A stretch of 64,000 nt of DNA from Sulfurimonas sp. UBA2011 (lineage in GTDB: Bacteria > Campylobacterota > Campylobacteria > Campylobacterales > Sulfurimonadaceae), in assembly GCA_002335055.1 (NCBI GenBank), contig DDCH01000004.1, positions 328,731 to 392,730 of the forward strand, read 5' to 3'. Every line of letters starts with the position of its first letter. Position 1 is the first letter of the stretch. The notes under the pieces are model-generated. The model was not told the origin of the DNA, did not search any database, and was given only the letters and a program-made list of their open reading frames with translations. A program made the translations under genes and the position numbers. Positions 44,899-55,397 of the stretch are shown here, piece after piece.

Positions 44899-46359
44899 GT
44901 GAATACTGCACAAAATAAGAAACAAAAATTTATACTAAAACTTTTTCCAGAGATAATGATCAAAGGCTCATCAGCTAAGCGTCAGATGGTTGGGCAACTA
45001 TATACTAATCTACTATCAATACTGCAAAAAATAAGCTCAAACGTAGAAGTAAGAAAGTTTTCAGACAAAATAGAAATACTCTCCCCCACTCAAGTTTTAC
45101 CTGAGGTTCGCCAACGTCTTCTTGACACATCAGGCATAGAGCAGATACTTGAAGTTTTACAGTTTGATGATATGGACACACTAGATAAGATAAAAGTCAA
45201 AGTAGGTGAACTTGTTATCGACTCGCTTGATGGTAAAACTTTTGTTGTAAGAGCTAAACGCACAGGAAAACATGACTTTAGCTCTATAGACTTAGAGCGA
45301 ACTGTTGGTGGTTATCTCCTAGCACACTCAAATGCTACAAAAGTACAAATGAAAAATCCTGATGTTACGGTACGAATGGAACTTGTTGAGGGTCAGCTCA
45401 ATATGATTATAAAAAAGTATAAGGGTCTCAGTGGTTTTCCTATAGGTACACAGGGTGATATTCTCTCTCTTATGTCAGGTGGTTTTGACTCAACTGTAGC
45501 CTCTTACCTTACTATGAAACGCGGTATAAAAACACACTTTGTCTTTTTTAACCTTGGTGGAAATGCCCATGAAATAGGTGTAAAACAAGTAGCACTCTAC
45601 CTTTGGAATAAATTCGGTTCTTCTCATAAAGTAAAGTTTATATCTGTACCTTTTGATGATGTACTCACAGAGATTTTCGCTTCTACACCTCCTACATATA
45701 TGGGTGTAACACTCAAACGCCTAATGCTTATGGCAAGTGAGAAAATAGCAGATGAGATGGAGATAGATGCTCTACTTACTGGTGAAAGTGTTGCACAAGT
45801 AAGTAGTCAAACACTTCGTAATCTCGCTATCATTGATGAAGTAAGCTCAAAACTCATTTTGCGTCCACTTTCTACTATGAACAAACCAGAGATTATGTCT
45901 ATCGCCGATGACATAGGTACTCGTCACTTTGCAGAAGCGATGCCTGAGTACTGTGGTGTTATCTCACAAAACCCTATCACTCATGGTTCTTTTAAACGCA
46001 TGGAAAAAGTGGCACTCAAGTTTGACTACGATGTACTTAATGAAGCTGTAGAGGATGCACAACACATTTATGTACATGAAATCATTGATGATATCAACAA
46101 TTTAGCTGCGGTAGAAGTTGTAAGTGACTTAAGCACTGGTGATTTTACTGTTATCGATATTCGTGAAGAAGCTGAGTGTATAAAGACAGAGTCTCAAACA
46201 CTTAAAATTCCTTTTCATAAACTCAAACGCGAGTTTAAAGACTTAGCAACTGATAAAGAGTATCTACTTTACTGTGACAAAGGTATCATGAGTCAACTCC
46301 ATGCTCAGTACTTACGAGATGAACTCAAGTGTACGAATGTAAGAGTTTACAGACCTTAG
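44899..46359 (+). CDS. thiI: tRNA 4-thiouridine / thiazole sulfurtransferase ThiI with rhodanese domain
   Basis: 486 residues. THUMP domain (about 50-165), PP-loop SGGFDSTVASYL (about 194-205) and C-terminal rhodanese (about 400-486) with catalytic Cys in CDKGIMS. Transfers sulfur to U8 of tRNA and, in many bacteria, to ThiS. The conserved Cys in YCGVISQNP is the internal partner. GTG start at 44899 with AGAAGG upstream. Preceded by 205 bases with no gene. Confidence 0.93.
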   Translation: MNTAQNKKQKFILKLFPEIMIKGSSAKRQMVGQLYTNLLSILQKISSNVEVRKFSDKIEILSPTQVLPEVRQRLLDTSGIEQILEVLQFDDMDTLDKIKVKVGELVIDSLDGKTFVVRAKRTGKHDFSSIDLERTVGGYLLAHSNATKVQMKNPDVTVRMELVEGQLNMIIKKYKGLSGFPIGTQGDILSLMSGGFDSTVASYLTMKRGIKTHFVFFNLGGNAHEIGVKQVALYLWNKFGSSHKVKFISVPFDDVLTEIFASTPPTYMGVTLKRLMLMASEKIADEMEIDALLTGESVAQVSSQTLRNLAIIDEVSSKLILRPLSTMNKPEIMSIADDIGTRHFAEAMPEYCGVISQNPITHGSFKRMEKVALKFDYDVLNEAVEDAQHIYVHEIIDDINNLAAVEVVSDLSTGDFTVIDIREEAECIKTESQTLKIPFHKLKREFKDLATDKEYLLYCDKGIMSQLHAQYLRDELKCTNVRVYRP

Positions 46360-46380
46360 CTAAGCTTTATATATATGTTG

Positions 46381-46386
46381 TATAAT
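46381..46386 (+). promoter_or_regulatory. Extended -10 box for the BASS-like gene
   Basis: TATAAT preceded by TTG lies 29 bases before the ATG at 46415. Confidence 0.5.
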
Positions 46387-46414
46387 CGACTACCATACAA
46401 CATAAAGGCTCTAC

Positions 46415-47353
46415 ATGAAACTTATCTCTATTATCATAGCCGCAATTTTAGGTCTTACTTATGGCCAGTACTATTACGGTTTTATCTTTTCTCAAAAAAT
46501 CTGTCTCTTTGCAGGTTTAACACTTGTTATGCCAACTCTTTTTAATGTAAAACTCTCAGATATAAAACTAGTGTTTGAGTATAAAACACTTATGCTAAAA
46601 GCCATGCTTTTTAACTATATAGCTCTTCCCCTTATCGCTCTTGGTATTGGATTACTTACTGATAGTTTTGGTATTGCAGCTGGGCTTTTCTTACTCTCAG
46701 TTTTAAGTGGTGGTGGTATGGTTATGCACTGGATAAAAAATTCTAGTTCTGACACATCTATAGGTTTTATTTTACTCTTTATCAACATCGTACTTGTTAC
46801 CCTGTCTTTACTTATGTTACATACTTTTGGTATCTATACATCTGATTATTTTGGAGAGTCTTATGAGGATGGAGTAAATATTAGTAACTTTGCTAAAGTC
46901 GTTATCTACCTTCTTATTGTTATTCCATTTATAGTAAGTCGTGTTATCATTTTCATCAAACCACTCAAAGAGTTCATATCTGCAAAACAAGGCTTGATTA
47001 GCAATATCAGTATATTTTTGATTGTATTTTATCTGTTTGGATTACAAAGTTCTCAGTCACTTTTTGAACTCTACGATTTTGAACCAGAGCTAATTTATAT
47101 CTCTATGATTGCGGTAGTTGCTTTTTACGGAGTAGTTTTCACTTTAGCAAGATTAGTCTATGACTTAGAGTCACCTCAAGAGAGAGCTGTATTTTGGCAC
47201 TCTATCACTCGCTACATTACTTTAGCACTTGTTATATCGACATTTTCTACGGGAACATTTGGAGTAGCAATGCTGGTACCCATAATGTTTGCATACATCA
47301 TTCAGATACCATTCTCTGTACTCATAGATAAGTATATGTTTAAGAAGGCCTAG
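46415..47353 (+). CDS. BASS/ACR3-superfamily membrane transporter
   Basis: 312 residues, about ten spans. The pattern LVMPTLFNVKLSDI near 38-51, a Gly-rich crossover (FLLSVLSGGGMVMHW) and the repeat architecture are those of bile-acid:sodium symporters and arsenite exporters. The ACR3 catalytic Cys is not seen. No ars genes are near. Substrate is unknown. Confidence 0.68.
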   Translation: MKLISIIIAAILGLTYGQYYYGFIFSQKICLFAGLTLVMPTLFNVKLSDIKLVFEYKTLMLKAMLFNYIALPLIALGIGLLTDSFGIAAGLFLLSVLSGGGMVMHWIKNSSSDTSIGFILLFINIVLVTLSLLMLHTFGIYTSDYFGESYEDGVNISNFAKVVIYLLIVIPFIVSRVIIFIKPLKEFISAKQGLISNISIFLIVFYLFGLQSSQSLFELYDFEPELIYISMIAVVAFYGVVFTLARLVYDLESPQERAVFWHSITRYITLALVISTFSTGTFGVAMLVPIMFAYIIQIPFSVLIDKYMFKKA

Positions 47354-48000
47354 AGTTTTCGTACAAGCATCAAACCATCACCTATGGTGAGCATTGATGC
47401 ATCTACTCTTTTGTCTTGCATGATTTTTTCATTTAAGGCACGGATAGCGGAAGTGTCAGCATCAATTATTGTCTCGTTTGCAACTGTACCACCCCAGAAG
47501 ATGTTGTCTATCATTAAAAGTGCATTTGGTTTAAGTAAACGCAGGCACTCTTCATAGTATAAGTCATAGTTCGATTTATCTGCATCAATAAACGCAAGAT
47601 CAAAACTACTTTTTTCTAATTTAACAAGACTGTTTTCTGCCTTATCTACATAAAGATTAACCTGAGAGTCGATACCAGCTTCACTCCAGTAGCGTTTAGC
47701 TATGTCTGTCCACTCTTTTGAAAGGTCACAACCAACAGCCGAAGAGTCTTTGCCCATAGCACCTACAACACTAAGCATACTATAACCTGTAAAGACACCT
47801 ATCTCTAGATAGCTTTTTGCACCAACTAAGTTCGCAATAAAACCCATAAAAGCACCTTGTTCAGGAGCAATTTGCATTTTTCCCATCTCTAGTGTTTTAG
47901 TTTCGTCTCTGAGTCTTTTTTTCAAGTCAGACTCATTAACACCTGTTTTAATTATATAATCTAAAAGAGTATCGTTAATATCAAGTGTTTTATTGCTCAT
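47350..48000 (-). CDS. Class I SAM-dependent O-methyltransferase (COMT-like)
   Basis: 216 residues. SAM-binding YLEIGVFTGYSML (about 65-77) and metal-binding FIDADKSNYDLYYEECL (about 136-152) and DNIFWGG (about 165) fit the catechol-O-methyltransferase-like group 3. Substrate unknown. It follows the long adenylate kinase gene by 10 bases. Confidence 0.85.
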   Translation of the reverse strand: MSNKTLDINDTLLDYIIKTGVNESDLKKRLRDETKTLEMGKMQIAPEQGAFMGFIANLVGAKSYLEIGVFTGYSMLSVVGAMGKDSSAVGCDLSKEWTDIAKRYWSEAGIDSQVNLYVDKAENSLVKLEKSSFDLAFIDADKSNYDLYYEECLRLLKPNALLMIDNIFWGGTVANETIIDADTSAIRALNEKIMQDKRVDASMLTIGDGLMLVRKL

Positions 48001-48010
48001 AGTTTTTGCC

Positions 48011-48661
<651 letters not shown>

Positions 48662-48720
48662 TTAAAACCTTTGCGTAAATTAATTGTTGAAATTATATAG
48701 TGTTGAGTTTAAAACTAGAT

Positions 48721-49566
48721 TTATTCGCCCCATCCTAATTTTTCTTTGAGTACATCAAAGTAGTTAAACTCGTTTCTATGAATGAGACGAACTTGTTTTT
48801 GTGCGAGTTTAATGTGTACAGACTCGTTTTGCTCTAACTCATGCTTCTCTTGTCCATCTATGATAAGAAGTGCTTTCTCTTTAGGTGTTTTCATCTCTAT
48901 GGCGAACTTACCTGGAAGCACAACCGGTCTCTGGGTGAGTGAATGGGGACAGATAGGTGTAAGTGCAAAAACATTTGTAAGCGGAAAAAGAACCGGTCCA
49001 CCTGCTGAGAGGTTATATGCAGTTGAACCTGTTGGTGTTGAGACTATAACACCATCACCGAAGTAAGTATTAAAAGCTTTTCCATCAACTAAAGTCTCTA
49101 CATGAATCATATTTGAGACAGAGTGACGTGTTAAAACGATGTCATTAAAGGCATACTGTGTTACCTCTTTTTTGTTTTGAATAAATGTAGTTTCAAGGAT
49201 AGAACGCTCATCAACACGGTACTCACCTTGCACCATATTTTGCACAAAACTATCTAACTCATCAAGTTGAACATCAGCTAAAAATCCAAAACTACCAGCA
49301 TAGACACCAAGTATAGGAATGTCATGTTTAAAAGAGCGTCGTACAGCAGAGATAAGAGTTCCATCACCACCAAGAGTAACAAGGACATCAGAACTCTTGC
49401 ACATAAGATCAAAGTCCATTCCCATGATGCCTATCATTGCACCACTGACACTCTCAATGATTACATCGATGTTATATTTATTAAAAACTTTTTCTAGTTT
49501 AAAATAGTTATCTTTTAGCTCTGGTGTTGATGGGCGGAGAACTACTCCAACCCTTTTTATATTCAT
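48721..49566 (-). CDS. nadK: NAD kinase
   Basis: Phosphorylates NAD to NADP. GGDGT motif in [12 protein letters not shown] (about 64-75 from the preferred start) and the Gly-rich [15 protein letters not shown] block. Frame continues up to 49590, but the Met at 49566 ([13 protein letters not shown]) is where homologues begin; 49575 is also possible. Divergent from aspS with a 71-base gap. In Campylobacter its downstream neighbour is recN, as I recall; here 22 kb of other genes follow. Confidence 0.93.
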   Translation of the reverse strand: MNIKRVGVVLRPSTPELKDNYFKLEKVFNKYNIDVIIESVSGAMIGIMGMDFDLMCKSSDVLVTLGGDGTLISAVRRSFKHDIPILGVYAGSFGFLADVQLDELDSFVQNMVQGEYRVDERSILETTFIQNKKEVTQYAFNDIVLTRHSVSNMIHVETLVDGKAFNTYFGDGVIVSTPTGSTAYNLSAGGPVLFPLTNVFALTPICPHSLTQRPVVLPGKFAIEMKTPKEKALLIIDGQEKHELEQNESVHIKLAQKQVRLIHRNEFNYFDVLKEKLGWGE

Positions 49567-49598
49567 TGTGTTCATTTGGATATTATACACTATTTTGG

Positions 49599-49604
49599 TA
49601 TAAT
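49599..49604 (+). promoter_or_regulatory. -10 box for aspS
   Basis: TATAAT lies 34 bases before the aspS ATG at 49638, in the gap between divergent nadK and aspS; it rules out the longer upstream start. Confidence 0.6.
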
Positions 49605-49637
49605 CGCGAAAATATTTTTACACAGGACTCTATATAT

Positions 49638-51389
49638 ATGAGAAGTCATTACAATACAGATTTAAGCGAAGCAAATGTTGGTGAGGAAGTAACTCTCACA
49701 GGTTGGGCAAATAGTTACCGTGATCACGGTGGAATCATTTTCATAGATTTACGTGACAAAACTGGTCTTATCCAGTTAACTTGTGACCCTGCAGACTCAA
49801 AAGAGTCTCATGAAATAGCAAATGGTGTAAGAGATGAGTATGTTCTTATCATTAAAGGTACAGTACGTCTTCGTGGTGAAGGTCTTACAAATCCACGCCT
49901 TGAGACAGGTGCTATTGAAATTATTGTAACTGAGCTTAATATTGAAAACAAGTCAGCTGCACTTCCATTTGTAATCGGTGATAAAAAAGTTGGTGAAGAG
50001 ACAACTTTAAAGTATCGTTACTTACAACTTCGTGATCCAGATCTTTATAAAGTGTTTAAAATGCGTTCAAAAGCGGCAATCGCTGCAAGAAATGTTTTAG
50101 ATGAAAATGGTTTCTTAGAAGTTGAAACACCTATTCTTACTAAATCAACACCAGAGGGAGCAAGAGATTATCTTGTACCTTCTCGTGTTCATGATGGTGA
50201 GTTTTATGCACTTCCTCAATCTCCACAACTTTTTAAACAACTTTTAATGGTTGGTGGATTTGATAGATACTTCCAAATTGCAAAATGTTTCCGTGATGAA
50301 GACCTTCGTGCTGATCGTCAACCTGAGTTTACGCAAATAGATGTTGAAATGAGTTTTTGTACTCAAGAAGATGTTATAAAAGTTGCAGAAGATTTACTTG
50401 TAGCAATGTTTAAAGCAACAGGTCATGATATCCAACCACCATTTAACCGTATCACTTATAACAATGCTATGGAGTTATATGGTTCTGATAAACCAGACTT
50501 AAGATATGACCTTAAAATGGTAGATGTTATAGATATCTTTTCTCGTTGTGATAACGAAATCTTTACAAACATTGCTAAAGACACTAAAAACAACCGTATT
50601 AAAGCGCTTAAAGTACCTGGTGCAGATTTAATCTTCTCTAAACGTGAGATGAAATCATTTGAAGAGTATGTTCGTAAGTTTGGTGCTCATGGTCTTGGTT
50701 ACTTCCAGATGAAAGAAGATGGTCTTAAGGGTCCTCTTGTTAAATTCTTTAGTGAAGAAGATATCGCGCTTATCATTAAAACGACTGAACTTGAAGTTGG
50801 TGATGTAGTATTCTTTGGTGCTGGTGAGAAAAAAACTGTATGGGACTATATGGGTCGTTTTAGAAACTTCATAGCTGAACATGAAAAAATGAACCTTATT
50901 GATGAAAATGCATTTGAATTTGTATGGGTTGTTGACTTCCCTATGTTTGAGGTTGAAGATGGTCGTGTTAAAGCGTTACACCATCCATTTACTATGCCTA
51001 AAGACACGAACAAAGAAGATCCTGAAGAGATTGAGTCTATCGCTTACGATATCGTTCTTAACGGTACTGAGCTTGGTGGGGGATCTATTCGTATTCATAA
51101 AGAAGCTATTCAAAACGAAGTATTTAGACTTCTTGGTATTGAAGAAGAAGAAGCACAAGAGAAATTTGGTTTTCTTCTTGATGCACTTAAGTTTGGTGCA
51201 CCTCCACATGGTGGTTTTGCTCTTGGATTTGACAGACTAATGATGCTTATCGCTAAAACGCCAAGCATTCGTGATGTTATCGCGTTTCCTAAAACACAAA
51301 AAGCATCTTGTGTACTTACTAAAGCACCAAGTTCAGTAGATAACACTCAACTTCGTGACTTACACATTCGTCTACGTGAGCAGAAGTAA
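49638..51389 (+). CDS. aspS: Aspartyl-tRNA synthetase
   Basis: 583 residues, class II. N-terminal OB-fold anticodon domain (about 1-105), motif 2 [20 protein letters not shown] insertion domain (about 285-415) and motif 3 [14 protein letters not shown]. In Campylobacterota, which lack AsnRS and GlnRS, such an enzyme may also charge tRNA-Asn. Start chosen at ATG 49638 because CACAGGA precedes it; a longer frame to 49524 is shadowed by nadK and its promoter. Confidence 0.95.
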   Translation: MRSHYNTDLSEANVGEEVTLTGWANSYRDHGGIIFIDLRDKTGLIQLTCDPADSKESHEIANGVRDEYVLIIKGTVRLRGEGLTNPRLETGAIEIIVTELNIENKSAALPFVIGDKKVGEETTLKYRYLQLRDPDLYKVFKMRSKAAIAARNVLDENGFLEVETPILTKSTPEGARDYLVPSRVHDGEFYALPQSPQLFKQLLMVGGFDRYFQIAKCFRDEDLRADRQPEFTQIDVEMSFCTQEDVIKVAEDLLVAMFKATGHDIQPPFNRITYNNAMELYGSDKPDLRYDLKMVDVIDIFSRCDNEIFTNIAKDTKNNRIKALKVPGADLIFSKREMKSFEEYVRKFGAHGLGYFQMKEDGLKGPLVKFFSEEDIALIIKTTELEVGDVVFFGAGEKKTVWDYMGRFRNFIAEHEKMNLIDENAFEFVWVVDFPMFEVEDGRVKALHHPFTMPKDTNKEDPEEIESIAYDIVLNGTELGGGSIRIHKEAIQNEVFRLLGIEEEEAQEKFGFLLDALKFGAPPHGGFALGFDRLMMLIAKTPSIRDVIAFPKTQKASCVLTKAPSSVDNTQLRDLHIRLREQK

Positions 51390-51395
51390 ACTTTA

Positions 51396-51965
51396 ATGAA
51401 GAAACTTTTTTTAATTATCGGAGCACCTGGCTCTGGTAAAACTACAGATGCAGAACTTATAGCCCAAAAAAATGAAAACATAACACACTATTCTACAGGC
51501 GATATGCTTCGAGCAGAAGTTGCAAGCCAAAGCGAGTTAGGTGAAGAGATAGAGGGCTATATAACTAAGGGTCTTATTGTTCCTATTAATATTGCCATTA
51601 CAACTATTACTAATGCTATAAAAAGTGCTCCTACTGATGTAGTAATACTCGATGGTTATCCTCGCAGTATAGAACAGATGGATGCTTTAGAAGAGTTTTT
51701 AAAGAGTGATAGCAGTATCATACTATCTAATATCATTGAGGTAAAAGTAAGTGAAGAGACTGCTAGGGATAGAGTTTTAGGTCGTGCACGTGGGGCTGAT
51801 GACAATACAGAAGTTTTTAATAACCGTATGAAAGTCTATACTGAACCTTTAGCCGCAATTCAAACATTTTATATGCACAAGAACTGTTTAGAAGTTATAA
51901 ATGGTGAAGGAACTATTGATGAAATAGTTCAAGAAATGCAAATATTTATTCTAAATAACATATAA
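51396..51965 (+). CDS. adk: Adenylate kinase, short Campylobacterota form
   Basis: 189 residues. P-loop GAPGSGKTT (8-16), [17 protein letters not shown], and a short LID. Lies six bases after aspS, as adk does in Campylobacter. It differs from the long enzyme 3 kb upstream mainly by the missing LID insertion (GRARGADDNTE instead). Probably the main enzyme. Confidence 0.92.
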   Translation: MKKLFLIIGAPGSGKTTDAELIAQKNENITHYSTGDMLRAEVASQSELGEEIEGYITKGLIVPINIAITTITNAIKSAPTDVVILDGYPRSIEQMDALEEFLKSDSSIILSNIIEVKVSEETARDRVLGRARGADDNTEVFNNRMKVYTEPLAAIQTFYMHKNCLEVINGEGTIDEIVQEMQIFILNNI

Positions 51966-51975
51966 GGGTTGCTTC

Positions 51976-52152
51976 ATGAAAAAAATATTTACACAAGTAC
52001 TTTTAGCATCAGTTATACTACTAAGCACTGGATGCTCAGGAACATGGCACGGAGTAAAATCAGACTCTAACGAAGCATGGGATAAGACAAAAGAAGGTTC
52101 AAAAAAAGTTTGGAATTCTACAAAAGAAGGTATTCATAAAGCTACCGAATAA
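51976..52152 (+). CDS. Entericidin-like small lipoprotein
   Basis: 58 residues, too short for routine calls. Lipobox STGC with Cys at about 20; the mature part repeats a lysine-rich helix (WDKTKEGSKK, WNSTKEGIHK), as in entericidin B-like bacterial lipoproteins. AAGGG sits before the ATG, 11 bases after adk. A hairpin covers its stop codon. Role in envelope stress is only by family resemblance. Confidence 0.8.
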   Translation: MKKIFTQVLLASVILLSTGCSGTWHGVKSDSNEAWDKTKEGSKKVWNSTKEGIHKATE

Positions 52153-52170
52153 GTAGCTTATTTAAACTTT
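52139..52170 (+). terminator. Possible terminator after the entericidin-like gene
   Basis: A 7-bp perfect stem AAGCTAC/GTAGCTT with a 7-base loop, tail ATTTAAACTTT. It contains the stop codon; the T run is broken, so strength is doubtful. Confidence 0.45.
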
Positions 52171-52273
52171 ACAATTAATTTTAGTTTTCTAGCCAACTAT
52201 ATCATTTAAAGTGATAAACTTTTCTCTTATCTTCAGTTGATATATCTATTCGGATATATGAATTGAGGTAATT

Positions 52274-53134
52274 ATGAAAGAACTTATTGGTATTTATAAA
52301 AAGCAGTATCTCCTTGTTGAGAACTCCATCACAGCTATACTTGATAGTATAGACTTTGCACAATACGATGAAATCGTTAAAAACTCCCTCTTTAGTATAT
52401 CTCCTGCTATCAAAGCAACATACAAGATAAATGCTAAACTCAAACAATCAACACCACTCTATACTATAGATCATTCAGATGCAAGTTATTTAGGGACTAA
52501 TAAGTCTCACCTCTTAGAACGTATAGTATTTCGAAAAGATAATATTTATATCTCTAACTCATACATTAACTCACGAACTGGTTTACCATACATCACAGCT
52601 GTTATGCATACACAAAATGAGTATATTGTTTGTGACTTTGAACTTTATACCTTACTCAAAGAGCTATCTCTCATCGAAGGTAATGAAGCATTTACACTCT
52701 TTACAAAGTACTTTTACGCCCTCTTTGGATTTTTACTCGCCCTTTTCTCTTTGGCTCTTATCGCTTATGCTATCTCTAGTGCTATGTCCATATTTACACA
52801 AGATGGTGAAACACTTTTAACAGGGCTTTTTAGGTCTATCATCGCTTTAACACTAGCATTAGCTATTTTTGATTTATCAAAAACCATATTAGAGCATGAG
52901 GTTTTTTATAAAAGTTTAAGTAGAAACTATAACTTAGAAAACAGACTCTTAGCTCGATTTCTGACCTCTATCATCATCGCATTATCTATCGAGGCTTTAA
53001 TGGTTGTATTTAAAATAACTCTGAGTGATTATGCTGATATGATACATGCTTTTTATCTTATAGCAGGGGTTGCTGTGATGATAATCTCTTTAAGTATCTT
53101 TGTCTTTACCATGAGGTATCATGGTAAGAAATAA
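52274..53134 (+). CDS. Membrane protein with N-terminal sensor-like domain
   Basis: 286 residues. Residues 1-140 are soluble and resemble a PDC/Cache-type domain in length and ending (SNSYINSRTGLPYITAVMHT, then FELYTLLKEL, similar to Cache ends in chemoreceptors). Four spans follow at about 146-168, 184-204, 230-250 and 262-282. No kinase or methyl-accepting part, so what it signals to is unknown. ATG has GAGGTAA upstream. Confidence 0.65.
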   Translation: MKELIGIYKKQYLLVENSITAILDSIDFAQYDEIVKNSLFSISPAIKATYKINAKLKQSTPLYTIDHSDASYLGTNKSHLLERIVFRKDNIYISNSYINSRTGLPYITAVMHTQNEYIVCDFELYTLLKELSLIEGNEAFTLFTKYFYALFGFLLALFSLALIAYAISSAMSIFTQDGETLLTGLFRSIIALTLALAIFDLSKTILEHEVFYKSLSRNYNLENRLLARFLTSIIIALSIEALMVVFKITLSDYADMIHAFYLIAGVAVMIISLSIFVFTMRYHGKK

Positions 53135-53201
53135 AGTACTTGTAAATTATGTAAATGAAAAAAATGATAAAATATTTTATATCTAATATTAGGAAAATAA
53201 A

Positions 53202-53477
53202 ATGTCAAATACACTTATACACAATAAAGCAGAATTTAAATACGAATATCATATAGATGGACATATTGCATATATAACTTACGATAATCAAAATGGAAAT
53301 ATGCATTTAACACATACGATAGTACCTGAAGAATTAGCGGGAAAAGGTCTAGCACGTACTCTTTTAGAAGATGTACTAGCAGAGATTAAAAAAGATGGTA
53401 AAAAAGCTGTCGCTCAGTGTTCTTACATTGTAAAATACCAAGAAAAACATCCAGAAGCTAGCGATATTTTTGTTTAG
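53202..53477 (+). CDS. YjdJ-like small GNAT acetyltransferase
   Basis: 91 residues, the minimal GNAT form. THTIVPEELAGKGLARTLLEDVL (about 46-68) is the acetyl-CoA loop of the YjdJ group, and the C-terminal CSYIVKYQEKHPE completes it. Substrate unknown. Ends 46 bases before a convergent gene, with a hairpin between. Confidence 0.85.
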   Translation: MSNTLIHNKAEFKYEYHIDGHIAYITYDNQNGNMHLTHTIVPEELAGKGLARTLLEDVLAEIKKDGKKAVAQCSYIVKYQEKHPEASDIFV

Positions 53478-53485
53478 CAGTTAAC

Positions 53486-53513
53486 AAAGAAGAGCTCATT
53501 AAGGCTCTTCTTT
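53486..53513. terminator. Hairpin between convergent genes
   Basis: A perfect 10-bp stem AAAGAAGAGC/GCTCTTCTTT with an 8-base loop lies in the 45-base gap between two convergent stops. No long T run on either side, but the stem may serve both directions. Confidence 0.6.
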
Positions 53514-53522
53514 ATGACTCTA

Positions 53523-53816
53523 CTACTCTTCTACGAATCCGAAGTCTTCTTCTACTTCATCACCATGCTTTTGTGCTTCTTTGATATCATCAATAAGTTC
53601 TTTACACTCATCTTCTTCAATATCACCATGCTCTATATCATCTAAAACATCTTGAAGGTCAGCTTTAAACTCACGAAGCTCTTCTATCTCTTCTTTTGCA
53701 TCTTCTGTTGCTTCTTTGTTATCAGCTATTTCTTCAAAGATAGCATCTAATGACTCATCAATATCTGGGATTACAGTCTCTTTAATTAGTTTTTCTAGTT
53801 CTTCTGCATATGACAT
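53523..53816 (-). CDS. Acidic coiled-coil hypothetical protein
   Basis: 97 residues, about 40% Asp and Glu, all-helical with heptads (EELEKLIKETVIPDIDES, then EIEELREFKADLQDVL). No family recognised. AAAGGTAT precedes the ATG. Possibly a binding partner or chaperone-like protein. Confidence 0.65.
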   Translation of the reverse strand: MSYAEELEKLIKETVIPDIDESLDAIFEEIADNKEATEDAKEEIEELREFKADLQDVLDDIEHGDIEEDECKELIDDIKEAQKHGDEVEEDFGFVEE

Positions 53817-53861
53817 ATTTCATACCTTTATTTTGTTTTTAGAATTATACTATAATTAGTC

Positions 53862-54593
53862 ATGAATTTTTATGCAGTAATAATCGCAACTGAAATACTT
53901 AATGGAAGAAGAGAAGATGCTCACTTTGAATTTGTTAAAAAAGAGCTACAAAAGTACGGACATGAACTCTTTTCCTCTTTTATCATAAAAGATGATGTCA
54001 CACTTATTACAAAGGTATATGAGATGATTAAAGCGGATAAAAGTGCTGTTATCTTCTCCTTTGGTGGCATAGGCTCAACTCCTGATGACTTGACAAGAGA
54101 GATAGCCTCTCGGGTTTTTACAAATGCAGAAGTAGTACCCCATAAGAAATTTTTAGAAGATATTATTACAAGATTTGGCGATAAGTCTTATCCTCATCGT
54201 ATTCATATGGCTGACTTATCACCCAAGGCAGAGTTACTTTTTAATCCTGTTAACAACATGTCAGGGTTTTCACTCTTTAACAAGTACTTTTTTGTACCTG
54301 GTTTTCCCAATATGGCACACCCTATGATAAAAGATGTAATAAAAACTCATTTTAGTGAAGTTGTAATAAAATATCGTTTAACACTCTATGCACATACAAG
54401 CGAAGAGACACTTATAACTCTTATGCAAACACTTCCCAAAGAGATAGAGCTCTCTTGTTTACCTCTATTTGTAAAGGAAAAAGCACATGTTGAACTCTCC
54501 CTCTCAAGTACAGATAAAAAACTTAATAACGACTATTTTGAAGTCTTCAAAATAGAGTTAGATAAAAAAAATATATACTATAGATTAATGTAA
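53862..54593 (+). CDS. CinA/MoaB-like molybdopterin-binding domain protein
   Basis: 243 residues. N-terminal 160 residues follow the MoCF/CinA N-domain: EILNGRREDAHFEFV, FSFGGIGSTPDDLTREI and YFFVPGFPNMAHPM. The C-terminal nicotinamide-deamidase part of CinA is absent, replaced by about 70 unmatched residues. Probable pyrophosphatase on NAD-like compounds or cofactor-binding protein. Confidence 0.78.
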   Translation: MNFYAVIIATEILNGRREDAHFEFVKKELQKYGHELFSSFIIKDDVTLITKVYEMIKADKSAVIFSFGGIGSTPDDLTREIASRVFTNAEVVPHKKFLEDIITRFGDKSYPHRIHMADLSPKAELLFNPVNNMSGFSLFNKYFFVPGFPNMAHPMIKDVIKTHFSEVVIKYRLTLYAHTSEETLITLMQTLPKEIELSCLPLFVKEKAHVELSLSSTDKKLNNDYFEVFKIELDKKNIYYRLM

Positions 54594-54649
54594 AAATTCT
54601 AAATGCCGATTTAATTGTCAAATAATTCTATAAATCAAGGAATTTAGTC

Positions 54650-54778
54650 ATGATAATTTGGGTATTGGTACTTTTATTGCTCTTAGTTTTTATATATGTT
54701 GTTTATCGAATGAACTTTAGAGTTAATGAATCAAAAGAAGATTATGAAGATGAACACTATTACACTTTTAAAATATAA
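54650..54778 (+). CDS. Small single-span membrane protein
   Basis: 42 residues; one span at 2-20 and an acidic cytoplasmic tail rich in Tyr. AAGGAAT is upstream of the ATG. It lies between the CinA-like and the DUF6166-HTH genes, 12 bases before the latter. Function unknown. Confidence 0.6.
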   Translation: MIIWVLVLLLLLVFIYVVYRMNFRVNESKEDYEDEHYYTFKI

Positions 54779-54790
54779 GAGAGCATAGCA

Positions 54791-55387
54791 ATGGCAATTA
54801 CACTAAACAATCACGTATTTAAAGGTCACCGAGCACTTTTAGGTAATAAGTTTGTAACTTATGGAGAACTAGAACTACCGCTAAGATATGATATGTATGA
54901 AGTGTCCAAGAATGGTTTTGACTGGGGTAACAATTCAAAAGGTTCGCAGCAATTAGCCTTCTCTATATTATGTCAAGTAAGTGACAAAGAACTAGCACTC
55001 ACTCATGTCCAAAAGTATTCCATAGACATTATAAGAGCTCTTAATTCTAGAGACTGGGTAATCTCAGCTTCACAAGTTTTACAATGGATAGAGAACAATA
55101 CTCAAATGCAAGTCCTGAAAAAATTACAGCCTCAAAACTCTGCTGTAAAAGGAATTAAAAAGCCTAAAACTAATGTTGTAAAAGAGATTTGTAAAGAGTT
55201 GCATATCACACAAAAAAATCTTGCTGAAATTTTAGAAGTACCAGAAGGTACTGTAAGTAGCTGGGCTGTCAAAAATGAAATCCCACGTTTAGGTAAAAAA
55301 GCAATAGAATTTTACATGCTTAATATTAAAAACCAAAGAATAGTAGATAGTTATAGAAGTTTTAAAGAACTTCTTGAATCTTCATAA
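54791..55387 (+). CDS. DUF6166 domain fused to a helix-turn-helix
   Basis: 198 residues. The N-terminal part (about 10-90) matches the DUF6166 pattern: YGELELPL, FDWGNNSKGSQQLAFSIL. After a basic linker there is a Cro/CI-type helix-turn-helix at about 135-170 (LHITQKNLAEILEVPEGTVSSW). This joins a domain of unknown function to DNA binding. Its last codons overlap or touch a small RHH-like gene, so both may act together on their own promoter. Confidence 0.75.
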   Translation: MAITLNNHVFKGHRALLGNKFVTYGELELPLRYDMYEVSKNGFDWGNNSKGSQQLAFSILCQVSDKELALTHVQKYSIDIIRALNSRDWVISASQVLQWIENNTQMQVLKKLQPQNSAVKGIKKPKTNVVKEICKELHITQKNLAEILEVPEGTVSSWAVKNEIPRLGKKAIEFYMLNIKNQRIVDSYRSFKELLESS

Positions 55388-55397
55388 GGCAAAGTAT

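Noticed and set aside
49524..49637. Longer aspS start at 49524
   Set aside because: It would include the aspS -10 box and overlap nadK; the ATG at 49638 has a ribosome site and fits homologues.
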